Counted from the stretch's first letter, positions 24,957 through 34,326 are shown. The stretch: 64,000 bases of DNA from Sphingobacteriales bacterium (GCA_004293485.1 RDYW01000038.1:1-64000), one strand, 5' to 3'. The notes: generated by a model not told the origin, from the sequence alone. Made by a program: numbers and translations.

Positions 24957-25289
24957 ATGGAGCAATCACTATTGGTACTGTTGGCCGAAATGTTAAAAAA
25001 ACAAGAGCAGCATTCAGAGATATTGAAAAATCACAGCGAAATATTAAAAAAACATAGCCAAATTATGACCACCCTTGTACATGAGGTTAAAGACCAGTCA
25101 TTGAGTATGGTTAATTTTTTTGATAACCAAAAGCAGTTTAACACCTCATTAATTACCGAATTAAAGGAAATCAAAGGTTTTCTTTCCAGCTTAACTGATT
25201 TGAATGATAGGATGAAAATTTTGGAACAAAAGGAAAATAAATTTGAACAACGATTAAGTAAATTAGAAAATTTGCTAAATGCTTCCTAA
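24957..25289 (+). CDS. Small coiled-coil protein, unknown function
   Basis: A 110-aa protein made almost entirely of heptad-like helices. Two near-identical units, HSEILKNHSEILKKHSQIM, lie near the N-terminus, and a second coil (MKILEQKENKFEQRLSKLEN) lies near the C-terminus. There is no signal peptide or membrane segment. I recognise no family; it may oligomerise. It follows the duplicated secDF terminator and converges with icd. Confidence 0.6.
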   Translation: MEQSLLVLLAEMLKKQEQHSEILKNHSEILKKHSQIMTTLVHEVKDQSLSMVNFFDNQKQFNTSLITELKEIKGFLSSLTDLNDRMKILEQKENKFEQRLSKLENLLNAS

Positions 25290-25296
25290 AACAATT

Positions 25297-25325
25297 AAAG
25301 CCACAATTAGTACAATTGCAGCTTT
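25297..25325. terminator. Possible bidirectional terminator between convergent genes
   Basis: AAAGC pairs with GCTTT and CAATT with AATTG, separated by a 2x2 internal loop and a 5-nt loop. An A-rich stretch lies on one side and T-rich stretches further on. It lies between the ends of two convergent genes. Confidence 0.4.
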
Positions 25326-25351
25326 AAAAATTTATAAAATCCTTTATTTTT

Positions 25352-26575
25352 TTATCCTAATTTCGCTTTTAAATTTTCGTCAATAGCGTTCAAAAAATCT
25401 TGTGTATTAAGGTATTGCTCGGTAGTGGGTTTATTACCGTGGATACATACGGCTAAATCTTTGGTCATTTTGCCACTCTCTACGGTTTCTATACACACTT
25501 TTTCTAATGTATGGCAAAAATCTATAAGTTCTTGGTTTTCATCTAGTTTTCCTCTAAACTCTAAGCCTCTGGTCCAGGCAAAAATGGAGGCAATGGGGTT
25601 AGTTGAGGTGGGTTTACCGTTTTGATGGTCGCGGTAGTGGCGTGTAACCGTACCATGTGCGGCTTCGGCTTCCATAGTTTTGCCATCGGGGCTTATTAAA
25701 ACCGAAGTCATCAAACCTAATGAACCAAAACCTTGTGCTACGGTATCCGATTGTACATCGCCATCGTAATTTTTACATGCCCATACAAAGTTACCGTTCC
25801 ATTTTAGGGCCGAAGCTACCATATCGTCAATAAGGCGGTGTTCGTACGTTATACCAGCATCTGCGAAAGCGGTTTTAAATTCGTCTTGGTATATGGTTTC
25901 AAAAATATCTTTAAACCTGCCATCGTATTTTTTAAGGATGGTGTTTTTGGTAGATAAGTATAAAGGCCATTTTTTGCTTAGGGCTTGGTTAAAGCAGGCT
26001 CGGGCAAAGCCCATAATACTATCATCGGTATTGTACATGGCCATGGCTACACCGTCGCCTTTAAAGTTGTGTACTTCAAATTCTTGCAATGTGCCATCTT
26101 CGCCTTCAAATTTTATGGTAAGCTTTCCTTTGCCTTTGGTTACAAAATCGGTGGCCCGGTATTGATCGCCAAAAGCATGACGGCCAATGCAGATAGGGGC
26201 TGTCCAGTTGGGTACTAAGCGGGGCACATTGGCCATTACTATAGGTTCTCTAAAAACGGTACCATCTAATATATTACGGATTGTGCCATTGGGCGAACGC
26301 CACATTTGCTTTAAGCTAAATTCTTTAACACGGGCCTCATCGGGGGTAATGGTGGCACATTTTATACCTACGCCGTATTGTTTAATGGCATTGGCGGCAT
26401 CTATGGTTACTTGGTCGTCGGTTTCGTCTCTAAACTCGATACCTAAATCGTAGTATTTTATATCTAAATCTACATAAGGAAATATTAATTTATCTTTTAT
26501 AAATTTCCAAATTATACGGGTCATTTCATCGCCATCTAACTCCACAATAGGATTAATAACTTTTATTTTCTGCAT
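25352..26575 (-). CDS. icd: NADP-dependent isocitrate dehydrogenase
   Basis: A 407-aa enzyme of the homodimeric, eukaryote-like NADP-IDH subfamily; it converts isocitrate to 2-oxoglutarate and CO2 in the TCA cycle. Diagnostic segments are [20 protein letters not shown], the substrate-binding [21 protein letters not shown] region, the metal-binding [13 protein letters not shown] and [20 protein letters not shown], and the NADP-binding [12 protein letters not shown]. The length is standard. It supplies the 2-oxoglutarate used by the two aminotransferases elsewhere in the window. It is a single-gene unit between the coiled-coil gene and dnaX. Confidence 0.96.
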   Translation of the reverse strand: MQKIKVINPIVELDGDEMTRIIWKFIKDKLIFPYVDLDIKYYDLGIEFRDETDDQVTIDAANAIKQYGVGIKCATITPDEARVKEFSLKQMWRSPNGTIRNILDGTVFREPIVMANVPRLVPNWTAPICIGRHAFGDQYRATDFVTKGKGKLTIKFEGEDGTLQEFEVHNFKGDGVAMAMYNTDDSIMGFARACFNQALSKKWPLYLSTKNTILKKYDGRFKDIFETIYQDEFKTAFADAGITYEHRLIDDMVASALKWNGNFVWACKNYDGDVQSDTVAQGFGSLGLMTSVLISPDGKTMEAEAAHGTVTRHYRDHQNGKPTSTNPIASIFAWTRGLEFRGKLDENQELIDFCHTLEKVCIETVESGKMTKDLAVCIHGNKPTTEQYLNTQDFLNAIDENLKAKLG

Positions 26576-26811
26576 TTTTTATTTATTGTTAATTTTTTTG
26601 AGGTCGTAAATATAAACTTTTGAATTAAAACACCACATATACATTTCTTTTATTTAATCCTTTTTTTTGGTTTAAAAATGCTTTGTACTTTACTTAAAAT
26701 TTTTCGTGTTTGCACAAGAGTAATTTATATTAATGGGTAGTTTTTTGTTTACTGGTTATTTTTATCTTAAATGCATTTAAAATATAACCAGTAAAACGTT
26801 AAAAAAAATAT

Positions 26812-28611
26812 TTAATCAAAAGTTAAAGAAAACATATTTTTTAAATCGTTAATAGCTGGGTTTTTTTCTACAAAATAATTGTATTTATCTTTAGATGTAT
26901 AAGGCTTTTTGCTGGTATTGGTGCTATTAATTATCGAAGTTACGTTTATACTAAAATTTTTAAGTTGGTTGCGTAAATAGTTTACTAAATCAATTTTTTC
27001 GGCTTTTAACTCGTTTTCTTGTAGGGTATTATTTATTAAAACTTGAATTTCGAAATTGGGTAGTAAAATTGGGTAATTGCTTTCCATTAATGCAGCCAAA
27101 CTCATTTTATTTTTTTGTTTCATTAAAGCTATATAAGCTTTCCAAGTGGTTAATAAATCGCTTTCGTCGAATTCATTATTTTGGTTACCAGTTAAATATT
27201 GGGGTTCGTTAGTTTTAGTTACGAAATTGCTATTTTTAAAATTGTTTAAATCGGGTATTAGTGAATTGGCAGGTAAAGCCACTTTTTTCAACAAGCTAGC
27301 CGAAGGTTCGATAGCTTGGTTAGTAGTTTTTTTTTGACTTTTGTAAGCCAGTGCAATAGGGTTATGCTCTTTTATTTCATTGGTTAACTTAGTAGCTTCA
27401 TATGTAGTATTGGCGGGTTCGATGTGCGTATGTGAAAGAGCTGGTATTAAATTTTCAGGTTTTTTTTTTACTTGCTCTGCTAGTTGCACAACATTGGGGT
27501 TATTGCTTAGGTTTAAAGCACTAGGCAGGTGGCTTAGTTTTATAAGCATTAGCTCTATTTGCAAGCGTTGGTTTTTGCTTTGTTTTAAGTTGATTTCACA
27601 TTGATTACCAATATTTAAACCACTAATTAAAAACGAAATAGAGGCTTTGTGGGCTTGCTCTTGGTAACGTTGTTTTATGTTTTCGCTTACTTCTAGCAAT
27701 TGTATGGTGGCGGTATCTTTACATACCAATAAGTTTCTAAAATGCTCACACAAGCCACTTGTAAATGTATTTCCTTCGAAGCCATGGTTTAATATTTCGT
27801 CAAATAACAACAATGCCGAAGCTAAATTTGCATCTAAAAGGGCGGTAGTAACTTTAAAAAAATAATCGTAATCGAGTAGGTTTAGGTTATTAATAACAGC
27901 TTGGTAAGTAACCTCTCGGTTCGAAAAACTTACAATTTGGTCGAACATCGAAAGTGCATCACGCAGGCCACCATCGGCTTTTTGGGCAATTAAGTGCAAA
28001 CCATCGGCATCAAAGTTAATGTTTTCAGTAGAGGCAATACTTTGTAAATGATTGGCCATATCATCTACTTTAATTCGGTTAAAATCAAATATTTGACACC
28101 TTGAAAGTATGGTAGGCAATATTTTATGTTTTTCGGTAGTAGCCAATATAAAAATAGCGTATGAAGGGGGTTCTTCTAAAGTTTTTAAAAAAGCATTAAA
28201 AGCACTCTGCGAAAGCATGTGTACCTCGTCAATAATATATACCTTATATTTTCCACCTTGAGGCGGTATACGCACTTGGTCGGTTAAATTTCTTATATCA
28301 TCTACCGAATTATTGGAAGCTGCATCTAACTCATGAAAATTAAAAGAGTTACCATGTTGAATAGATGCGCATGATTCGCACACACCGCATGCTTCATGGT
28401 GTGTGGTAATTTGAGTGCAATTTATAGTTTTTGCTAGTATTCGGGCGCAAGTAGTTTTGCCCACTCCCCTTGGCCCACAAAATAAAAATGCTTGCGCTAG
28501 CTGATTATTTTTAATGGCATTTTTTAGCGTATTGGTAATATGTAATTGGCCTACAACACTATCAAAGGTTATAGGGCGGTACTTACGGGCCGAAACAATA
28601 AAATTATCCAT
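26812..28611 (-). CDS. dnaX: DNA polymerase III subunit gamma/tau
   Basis: A 599-aa clamp-loader ATPase. Walker A is GPRGVGKT (46-53), the zinc site uses C65, C75, C78 and C81, Walker B is YIIDEVHML and sensor 1 is FILATTEKHKILPTILSRC. After the clamp-loader core (about 1-370) comes a low-complexity linker and a C-terminal tau-type region. At the core-linker junction codons 381-384 contain an A10 run (27460-27469). One extra A gives Lys-Thr-stop at once and one fewer A gives a stop within five codons. Slippage would therefore yield a gamma form of about 385 aa, as described for dnaX of other bacteria. Confidence 0.96.
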   Translation of the reverse strand: MDNFIVSARKYRPITFDSVVGQLHITNTLKNAIKNNQLAQAFLFCGPRGVGKTTCARILAKTINCTQITTHHEACGVCESCASIQHGNSFNFHELDAASNNSVDDIRNLTDQVRIPPQGGKYKVYIIDEVHMLSQSAFNAFLKTLEEPPSYAIFILATTEKHKILPTILSRCQIFDFNRIKVDDMANHLQSIASTENINFDADGLHLIAQKADGGLRDALSMFDQIVSFSNREVTYQAVINNLNLLDYDYFFKVTTALLDANLASALLLFDEILNHGFEGNTFTSGLCEHFRNLLVCKDTATIQLLEVSENIKQRYQEQAHKASISFLISGLNIGNQCEINLKQSKNQRLQIELMLIKLSHLPSALNLSNNPNVVQLAEQVKKKPENLIPALSHTHIEPANTTYEATKLTNEIKEHNPIALAYKSQKKTTNQAIEPSASLLKKVALPANSLIPDLNNFKNSNFVTKTNEPQYLTGNQNNEFDESDLLTTWKAYIALMKQKNKMSLAALMESNYPILLPNFEIQVLINNTLQENELKAEKIDLVNYLRNQLKNFSINVTSIINSTNTSKKPYTSKDKYNYFVEKNPAINDLKNMFSLTFD

Positions 28612-28953
28612 TAATGGCTAAATTATAATTATGCATTGGATAATACAAACCCCAATTTAAAAATTATTACACACGATAATGTTTAAGAATTGTAAGTTCA
28701 ATTGATAAGTGCAACATTCCTAAATCCTTTAAAAATAAAGTTAAACATAGCGAAACGAAGTTCCAAAGGATTTATGCTGAAAATATTACCTATGACTTTT
28801 CGAATAATAAAAAATATTGAAAATAGAAATGGTGTAATTAGATGATTGTTCTTTAAAAAAACAGACTTCAATAACATCGATTCTATTGAATTTAAAAGAG
28901 TTGAAAACGAATTAAATACCTGACCTGTAAGAATATTTGGTTATCTAAACTTA
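28612..28953. mobile_element. Decayed IS30-family element
   Basis: This 342-bp gene-free stretch holds two IS30 traces. At 28696-28716 is a terminal repeat that matches, inverted, the one at 69-89. From about 28852 a plus-strand relic reads FFKKTDFNNIDSIEFKR, then VENELNT, a stop, and PVRIFGYL, which resembles the C-terminal region of an IS30 transposase (compare NNRPVRKFGYL at the window start). TAAATCCTTT (28721-28730) and AAAGGATTTA (28765-28774) form a 10-bp inverted repeat inside it. The right end is missing, and the relic runs straight into the start of the next lipoprotein gene. Confidence 0.65.
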
Positions 28954-29762
28954 ATGTTAAAAATAACCACTTGCTTACTAATACTTATTTGCCTAACGGC
29001 CTGTAAAAAAAATAATACATCAATTGAAGAATACCAAAAACCACTACCAATACCCATAGTACTTACTAAAGTGATTATTAACACCCCGGGTGCATTGGGT
29101 TTTGGTTTACCATTTATAAAATTTATTTATACAGGTAAAAGGTTAGATACTGCAAAAGTAAGTACTTATTGGCCAGGGAGTGGCGCACAAGCAACAACCT
29201 TGGTACACGCTTTTAAATACGATGGCAACAATAAATTACTATCGGTTAAAATTACTGGGCAAGATTGCCAATGGACAGATACCCAGGTAGGTTATTTAGG
29301 TAACGATTTAGCAAGTTTAGTTTACTCGCATACTGGCAAAAAAAAATAGATTATAGCTGCATTTTTAAAAACGGTAAGTTGGACTCAACCCGCTGTATTT
29401 ATACAAATTGGGATTATTTTACCAAAATAAAATGGGCAGCAAATGGCAATCTTTTACAAAAAACCGAAACCGAAAAATCATTTGGTACCACAAAGGTGGA
29501 GCTAACAAAATATTTAAGTTTCGATGACAAAAACAACATTACCCAAATACTACCATTGTGGCAATACTTTCGCGAGAACGCTAAAGGTTTTGGCTGGTTT
29601 ACACCAAGCCTAAACAATGTTTTACAAAAAAATGTAAACGGTACAATTAGAAAATCTACTTACGAATATAACCAGTACAACTACCCATCTGTTATCACCT
29701 ATATTGATGATAACGGTGGTGATACTAAAAGCTTTAAATACGAATACCAAGAAGTGAAATAA
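28954..29762 (+). pseudogene. Lipoprotein gene interrupted by a frameshift in an A9 run
   Basis: Two reading frames (28954-29349, and one that continues to 29762) together make one protein of about 269 aa. The first begins with a lipoprotein signal ending LTAC (C17) followed by KKN. The frames join at nine A residues (29338-29346): in frame 0 TAG follows at once, while the -1 frame continues IDYSCIFKNGKLDS without a break. The joined protein has repeated strand-turn patterns (YDGNNKLLSV, FDDKNNITQI, YEYNQYNYPSVITY) like DUF4595-type or YD-repeat-like surface lipoproteins. The break may be a real mutation, a slippage switch or a sequencing error. Confidence 0.6.
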
Positions 29763-29924
29763 ATTTTAATTGAAGTTTAGATTTTAATTTTTAAAAGAGG
29801 ATTTAATTTTATCATTAATCTTTCTTAAAAAAAATTGCTTGTTGTAGCGTTTTAACCCCAATTCTCGTTTATAGTTAAAAAGTTAATGGCCATTAACCTA
29901 TTGTTTAACTTATTAAAAAAAACG

Positions 29925-30629
29925 ATGATGAAAACTTTAAAATCAGTAGCCAACCCTACACTAATTTTGCTCGCCTTATCGCTTACCTTAATGGGGTGTT
30001 TAAAAAAACTGGATGATACCACTCCGCAAGCAAGCATTTCGGGCTTAAGCATTATACACGCATCGCCCACGATTGAAAAATTAGATGTATATATTAACCA
30101 AACAAAGGTAAACAGCAGCGATTTTGCCTATACCAACAAAATAGATTATGTAAACGCCTACTCGGGCAACAGGCAAATATGGATAAGCAAAAAAGGTGCT
30201 AGCGCAATCCTAAAATCCGAAAACTTTGTACTAAAACCGCAAACTGGTTATTCGTTATTTGTGATAGAAAAACTGGATAATATTGGGTTTTTATTTTTAA
30301 CCGATACCTTAACCAATCCGCCGGTAGGCAAAGCCAAAATAAGGTTTGTAAATTTAAGCCCCGATGCTGGCGCATTAAATTTAGCCGTCGAAGGTATTAG
30401 TGGCGATTTAGTAAGCGATAAATTATTTAAAGAATATAGTACTTTTAAAACCATAAACCCCGCTGATAGGGTTACATTTTTGATTAAAAACAAGGCCACA
30501 GGCGCTATAGAAACTACCTTATCAAATATTAAAATAGAACAGGGTAAAATATACACTTTATGGACAAAGGGGCTTAAAACAGTTAGCGGTGATTTCGCAT
30601 TTAGCGCAAGTATTTTTACACATAAATAA
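29925..30629 (+). CDS. DUF4397-type lipoprotein
   Basis: About 234 aa from the ATG I prefer; an in-frame ATG 39 bp upstream exists, but it would put 13 residues before the signal peptide. The signal ends LTLMGC (C25), so this is a lipoprotein. Segments such as SIIHASPTIEKLDVYINQTK and IRFVNLSPDAGALNLAVEG fit the DUF4397 fold, a repeated beta-sandwich found in secreted proteins. It is the second gene in a plus-strand lipoprotein run that leads to an ECF sigma factor. The function is unknown. Confidence 0.7.
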   Translation: MMKTLKSVANPTLILLALSLTLMGCLKKLDDTTPQASISGLSIIHASPTIEKLDVYINQTKVNSSDFAYTNKIDYVNAYSGNRQIWISKKGASAILKSENFVLKPQTGYSLFVIEKLDNIGFLFLTDTLTNPPVGKAKIRFVNLSPDAGALNLAVEGISGDLVSDKLFKEYSTFKTINPADRVTFLIKNKATGAIETTLSNIKIEQGKIYTLWTKGLKTVSGDFAFSASIFTHK

Positions 30630-30677
30630 GAGATAAATAAAAGTAAAAATTAATATAACCATTTATTATAAATTACC

Positions 30678-31079
30678 ATGATGATGAAAAAGTGGATTGT
30701 ATTTATGGCATTATTGGGTATCGTATGTGCTTGTAATAAAAGTGATAGTAGCCCTAAATCAAATTTAGTAGGTAGCTGGAAACTAAGCGAAATACTGGCC
30801 GACCCTGGTGATGGCAGCGGAACATTTAAGGCCATTACCAGCAATAAAACATTAATTTTTGATGATAAAGGCAATGTAGGCAGTAACAATGTGATATGTA
30901 ATTTGTATAACGATGTTAGCACCAAAGCATCAACAGGCACTTATTCCGAAAAAAATGCTACCATAACATCGGCCGATTGTGCCAATATCAAGATAAATTA
31001 TGTAGTAAAAAATGATACCCTCATTTTGATTTATCCTTGTATAGAGGCTTGCAAAGCAAAATATATTAGATTAAGATGA
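30678..31079 (+). CDS. Lipocalin-like lipoprotein
   Basis: A 133-aa lipoprotein; the signal ends IVCAC (C19) and is preceded by three possible ATG starts in a row. The mature part starts LVGSWKLSEILADPG, the usual beginning of small lipocalin-like domains in Bacteroidota. Four further Cys residues in the second half (IC, DC, PC, AC) could form two disulfides. It precedes the sigma factor gene by about 20 bp or more, depending on that gene's start. Confidence 0.65.
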   Translation: MMMKKWIVFMALLGIVCACNKSDSSPKSNLVGSWKLSEILADPGDGSGTFKAITSNKTLIFDDKGNVGSNNVICNLYNDVSTKASTGTYSEKNATITSADCANIKINYVVKNDTLILIYPCIEACKAKYIRLR

Positions 31080-31101
31080 AATAAAAAACGGCAGCTAAAA
31101 A

Positions 31102-31755
31102 TTGCTGGGTATATCACAGCTTTACCACTGTGATAAAGTGTTTATAAAACATAAAGCCTATATAAACGGAAATGTGAGAGAAAAATCACCCATTATTAAT
31201 GATGTATTAACAGGTTGCTTAAATAACAAAAGTAACAGTAAGGAGGTAATTTACAAATCGTATTATGGGTACTTATTGGCCGTAATTTTACGCTATGTAA
31301 ACGATAAAAACGATGTAGAAGAGCTTGTAAATGATAGTTTTATTAAAATTTTTAATTCCATAAATAAATTTGTTGCTCCCGAAAATAAAAACCATACCGA
31401 GCAAGCTTTTAAAGGGTGGATGGCTAAAATTGCATCGCATAGTGCTATAGATTTTCTAAGATCAAAACGTAGATTAATTTTTGTTGACGATATGCCTAGC
31501 TACCAAGAGCCTGTACACACGGTAAATGTAATTTCGGAATTAAATGTAAAAGATATTTTAAAGCTACTTAATAAATTGCCCGAAATACAACGTATTGTAT
31601 TTAACTTATATGAAATTGAAGGTTTTTCACATACCGACATAGCTAAAATATTAACCATACCCGAAAGTAGCAGCAGGGTTTATTTAACCCGAGCCAAAAA
31701 TAAATTACAAACCTTGTATGCCAACACTTTAATTAACTTATATGCAACCCCATAA
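31102..31755 (+). CDS. ECF-type RNA polymerase sigma factor
   Basis: Up to 217 aa. The open frame begins at a TTG, but the family alignment would start near the GTG at 31174 (VREKSPIIND), so the first 24 codons may be untranslated. Region 2 is visible (VIYKSYYGYLLAVILRYVND and EELVNDSFIKIFNSINKF), followed by region 4 (LNKLPEIQRIVFNLYEIEGF, then HTDIAKILTIPESSSRVYLT). ECF sigma factors direct RNA polymerase to small regulons and are held by a membrane anti-sigma factor. The next gene overlaps it by 14 bp and is the likely partner. Confidence 0.88.
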   Translation: MLGISQLYHCDKVFIKHKAYINGNVREKSPIINDVLTGCLNNKSNSKEVIYKSYYGYLLAVILRYVNDKNDVEELVNDSFIKIFNSINKFVAPENKNHTEQAFKGWMAKIASHSAIDFLRSKRRLIFVDDMPSYQEPVHTVNVISELNVKDILKLLNKLPEIQRIVFNLYEIEGFSHTDIAKILTIPESSSRVYLTRAKNKLQTLYANTLINLYATP

Positions 31756-33100
31756 ACACCCCAAAGAGTTAATAACTCATATTAAAGCACAACTTACGGC
31801 ACATGAAGAGCCTTATGCCTCGGGTGCGTGGGAAAAATTTAATAGAAAGAAAAACAAAAAAACCGTTTTATGGCTGAGTGGCGTTGCAGCAATATTGATT
31901 TTGGGCTTTACTTTAATTTGGGTACTACATCAAAATCCAAAAAAAACACTGCAACATTATACGGCTATTAAACCCGTAGAAAAAAACTCTATCGCTAAAA
32001 CAAATAAATTAGTACAAAAAAACGGTAGTAATATTAGCAAGCAAATAGCACTAAATGTAGCATTAAAAGCCCAAAACAACGACTTAAAAAAAGCTAAAAA
32101 AACTGTAAATTATGACCCTACATCAGCTATTTCAAATAAACACTTTGCAAATACATCAATACGGTTAATAGCAAAAATCAACAAACAAAAAACAACTAAT
32201 TTAACATTAAACTTCAAAAAAAATGGCTTAAACAAAGTTAAAACAACAGTATTTTATAGCCCTAGTTCCGCTATTGTAAAAACAACCTTACCCGATACAT
32301 TAATACAATTAATAACTAACAACATAATTGAACAGCCAAGTAATAAAATTGTAGATTCTGTTGTTACAAGTATAAACAAGGCTAAATTAGCAAAAACAAA
32401 AAATTTAGCTTTTTTTGATAAACAAGCTAAGTTAAATGAGGGTGTAAAAACGAATAAAAAAGCCAGCAAATGGCTAATTGGGCTTGCTATTGCGCCATCG
32501 TTTGGTAATACGCCAAAACTTAATATGGGCTATGGGTTAAATATGGAATATGCAGTTTCGTCAAAATTTTCAATAAATTCGGGCATAGTGTATAACCAAC
32601 TTAGTGCATCAAAAAATATAGAGGGGGCTAATTTTTTCCCTGATATAAGTAGCATAAAAAGCCCAGGTGAAAACGTAAAAAACCTAGAATCGGTGAATAC
32701 AAATATGAGCGGTATTGATATTCCATTAGAAATAAAATACCATATTAGTAAATTAATATATGCTAATGTAGGCGTATCGGCTTTTGCTATATTAAATCAG
32801 CAACGTAGCAATAACTATATCGAAGAAAAATTAGTTACACAAGTATCGTTCACTACTGCTGGCGAACAGCAAGAAACTAATTTTTTAGTTTACGAACGCA
32901 GTACCCAGCAAGTAGCCGAAAGCCAAATAGATAACCCCCAATATTTAGCTTTTTATAATTTTAGTTTAGGCTTTAGGCAAAAAATAGCTAAAAAAACCTA
33001 TGTTGCTTTTGAACCTTTTGTAAAATTACCAGTCCAAGAAATTACCGCCGAACGTTTAAGATTAATAGGCACAGGCCTAAGGCTAAGGTTTAACTTTTAA
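31742..33100 (+). CDS. Membrane-anchored protein with C-terminal outer-membrane beta-barrel, probable anti-sigma partner
   Basis: A 452-aa protein without a cleavable signal. Residues 1-40 are charged and presumably cytoplasmic, 42-62 form one transmembrane helix (TVLWLSGVAAILILGFTLIW), and 65-240 form a Lys/Asn-rich linker. The linker holds two imperfect repeats (about 112-147 and 161-196, sharing LKKAKKTVNYDPTSAI and LNKVKTTVFYSPSSAI). Residues 243-452 look like an outer-membrane barrel (WLIGLAIAPSFG, ending LRLIGTGLRLRFNF). It overlaps the sigma gene by 14 bp, so translation is coupled. I infer an envelope-spanning regulator of the sigma factor. Related layouts exist in Bacteroidota, but the role is not certain. 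Confidence 0.7.
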   Translation: MQPHKHPKELITHIKAQLTAHEEPYASGAWEKFNRKKNKKTVLWLSGVAAILILGFTLIWVLHQNPKKTLQHYTAIKPVEKNSIAKTNKLVQKNGSNISKQIALNVALKAQNNDLKKAKKTVNYDPTSAISNKHFANTSIRLIAKINKQKTTNLTLNFKKNGLNKVKTTVFYSPSSAIVKTTLPDTLIQLITNNIIEQPSNKIVDSVVTSINKAKLAKTKNLAFFDKQAKLNEGVKTNKKASKWLIGLAIAPSFGNTPKLNMGYGLNMEYAVSSKFSINSGIVYNQLSASKNIEGANFFPDISSIKSPGENVKNLESVNTNMSGIDIPLEIKYHISKLIYANVGVSAFAILNQQRSNNYIEEKLVTQVSFTTAGEQQETNFLVYERSTQQVAESQIDNPQYLAFYNFSLGFRQKIAKKTYVAFEPFVKLPVQEITAERLRLIGTGLRLRFNF

Positions 33101-33158
33101 AACAATAACATACCATCAATCCTCAATACATAAATCATTTAAAATTAAAAAAACAATT

Positions 33159-33863
33159 ATGAGAAAATTATTTTCGGTTGCCATTATCACATTATTAAGT
33201 GTAAACGCTTGGGCACAACAAGTAGATTTACGTAAAAAAATTACTGTAACTGGCAGTGCCGAAGCCGAAGTAACGCCCGACATTATCTATCTAGGTATTT
33301 CGTTAAAAGAATATTTAAAAGATAACAACAGCAAACGAAAAATAGAAATTACCACCTTAGAAAACCAATTGTACACCGCCATAGTAAAAGCAGGTATTGC
33401 TAAAGAAAACTTAAGCATAAATAACCTTTATGCTTATAGCTACGCTACCGAAAAAAAGAAAAATCCCGATTTTTTGGCCAGTAAACAATACCGATTAAAA
33501 CTTACCGACTTAAATAAATTTAACGAAATTATTGAAGCTATTGATGCAAAAGGAATTGCATTTACCAATATAGAAAGCTACGACTACTCTAAAATAGAAA
33601 GCTTAAAAAAGGAGCTTAAAATTAAAGCAATATTAGCCGCCAAAAACAAAGCCAGTTACTTGGTAGAAGCCTTGGGCGATAAACTAGGCAACATAATAGA
33701 TGTACAAGAAATTGGCGATAACAATTACCCGCAACCCATGTATAGTGCCAATGTAATGATGGATATGAAATCGGTAGGTAACGAAGCTGCCGCACCAGCC
33801 GAACTGGATTTTAAAAAAATAAAATTCAATTTCGTTATCCAAACCGTATTTGAAATTAAGTAA
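33159..33863 (+). CDS. SIMPL-domain (DUF541) periplasmic protein
   Basis: A 234-aa protein with a signal peptide cut after VNAWA (about residue 20). The mature part begins KKITVTGSAEAEVTPDIIYL, the classic start of the SIMPL/DUF541 family (YggE-like, BP26). These proteins form ring-shaped oligomers in the periplasm or outer membrane and have been linked to stress tolerance; their biochemical role is unclear. It follows the barrel gene by 58 bp and may belong to the same transcript. Confidence 0.85.
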   Translation: MRKLFSVAIITLLSVNAWAQQVDLRKKITVTGSAEAEVTPDIIYLGISLKEYLKDNNSKRKIEITTLENQLYTAIVKAGIAKENLSINNLYAYSYATEKKKNPDFLASKQYRLKLTDLNKFNEIIEAIDAKGIAFTNIESYDYSKIESLKKELKIKAILAAKNKASYLVEALGDKLGNIIDVQEIGDNNYPQPMYSANVMMDMKSVGNEAAAPAELDFKKIKFNFVIQTVFEIK

Positions 33864-33939
33864 AAAAACAGCTACCTATTTAAAACATTTAAGGCCCTAC
33901 ACCCAATCTTTAAAAACATAAACTGTAAAGCTTTACAAA

Positions 33940-34326
33940 ATGAAAAATCAATATTTAGTTTTGTTGTTGATGCCTGTATTAATGAACACAGGTTGCAAAA
34001 AAGAGAAAACTAATGGTGAAGACATTATTTGCACTATGCAAGCAGTGTCGGGCTTAAATGTAAATGTACGCTTGCAAAACGGAACAAATTTACAAACAAA
34101 AGACATAACTGTGATTGCAAGGGATGGCGCATATACCGAAGTTTTGGTTGGTTACTCGTTGCTAAACGAACCCTATTTTTCAGGTGCAATAGAAAGAAAA
34201 GGCAACTATGTAATAACCGTTACCAAAACGGGGTACAAAACTTTTACATCAAACACAATCTCAGTTTTGGCCGATAGTTGCCATGTAATACCACAAGTGG
34301 TAAATGTGGTGTTACAGCCGCAGTAA
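33940..34326 (+). CDS. Small lipoprotein with carboxypeptidase-regulatory-like beta-sandwich
   Basis: A 128-aa lipoprotein with the signal ending LMNTGC (C19) followed by KKEK. The mature part has the strand pattern of an Ig-like/CarboxypepD_reg fold (VNVRLQNGTNLQTKDITVIA and GNYVITVTKTGYKTFTSNTI). The family is not certain. It is the last plus-strand gene of the lipoprotein and sigma-factor run and converges with the nitrate reductase gene. Confidence 0.6.
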   Translation: MKNQYLVLLLMPVLMNTGCKKEKTNGEDIICTMQAVSGLNVNVRLQNGTNLQTKDITVIARDGAYTEVLVGYSLLNEPYFSGAIERKGNYVITVTKTGYKTFTSNTISVLADSCHVIPQVVNVVLQPQ

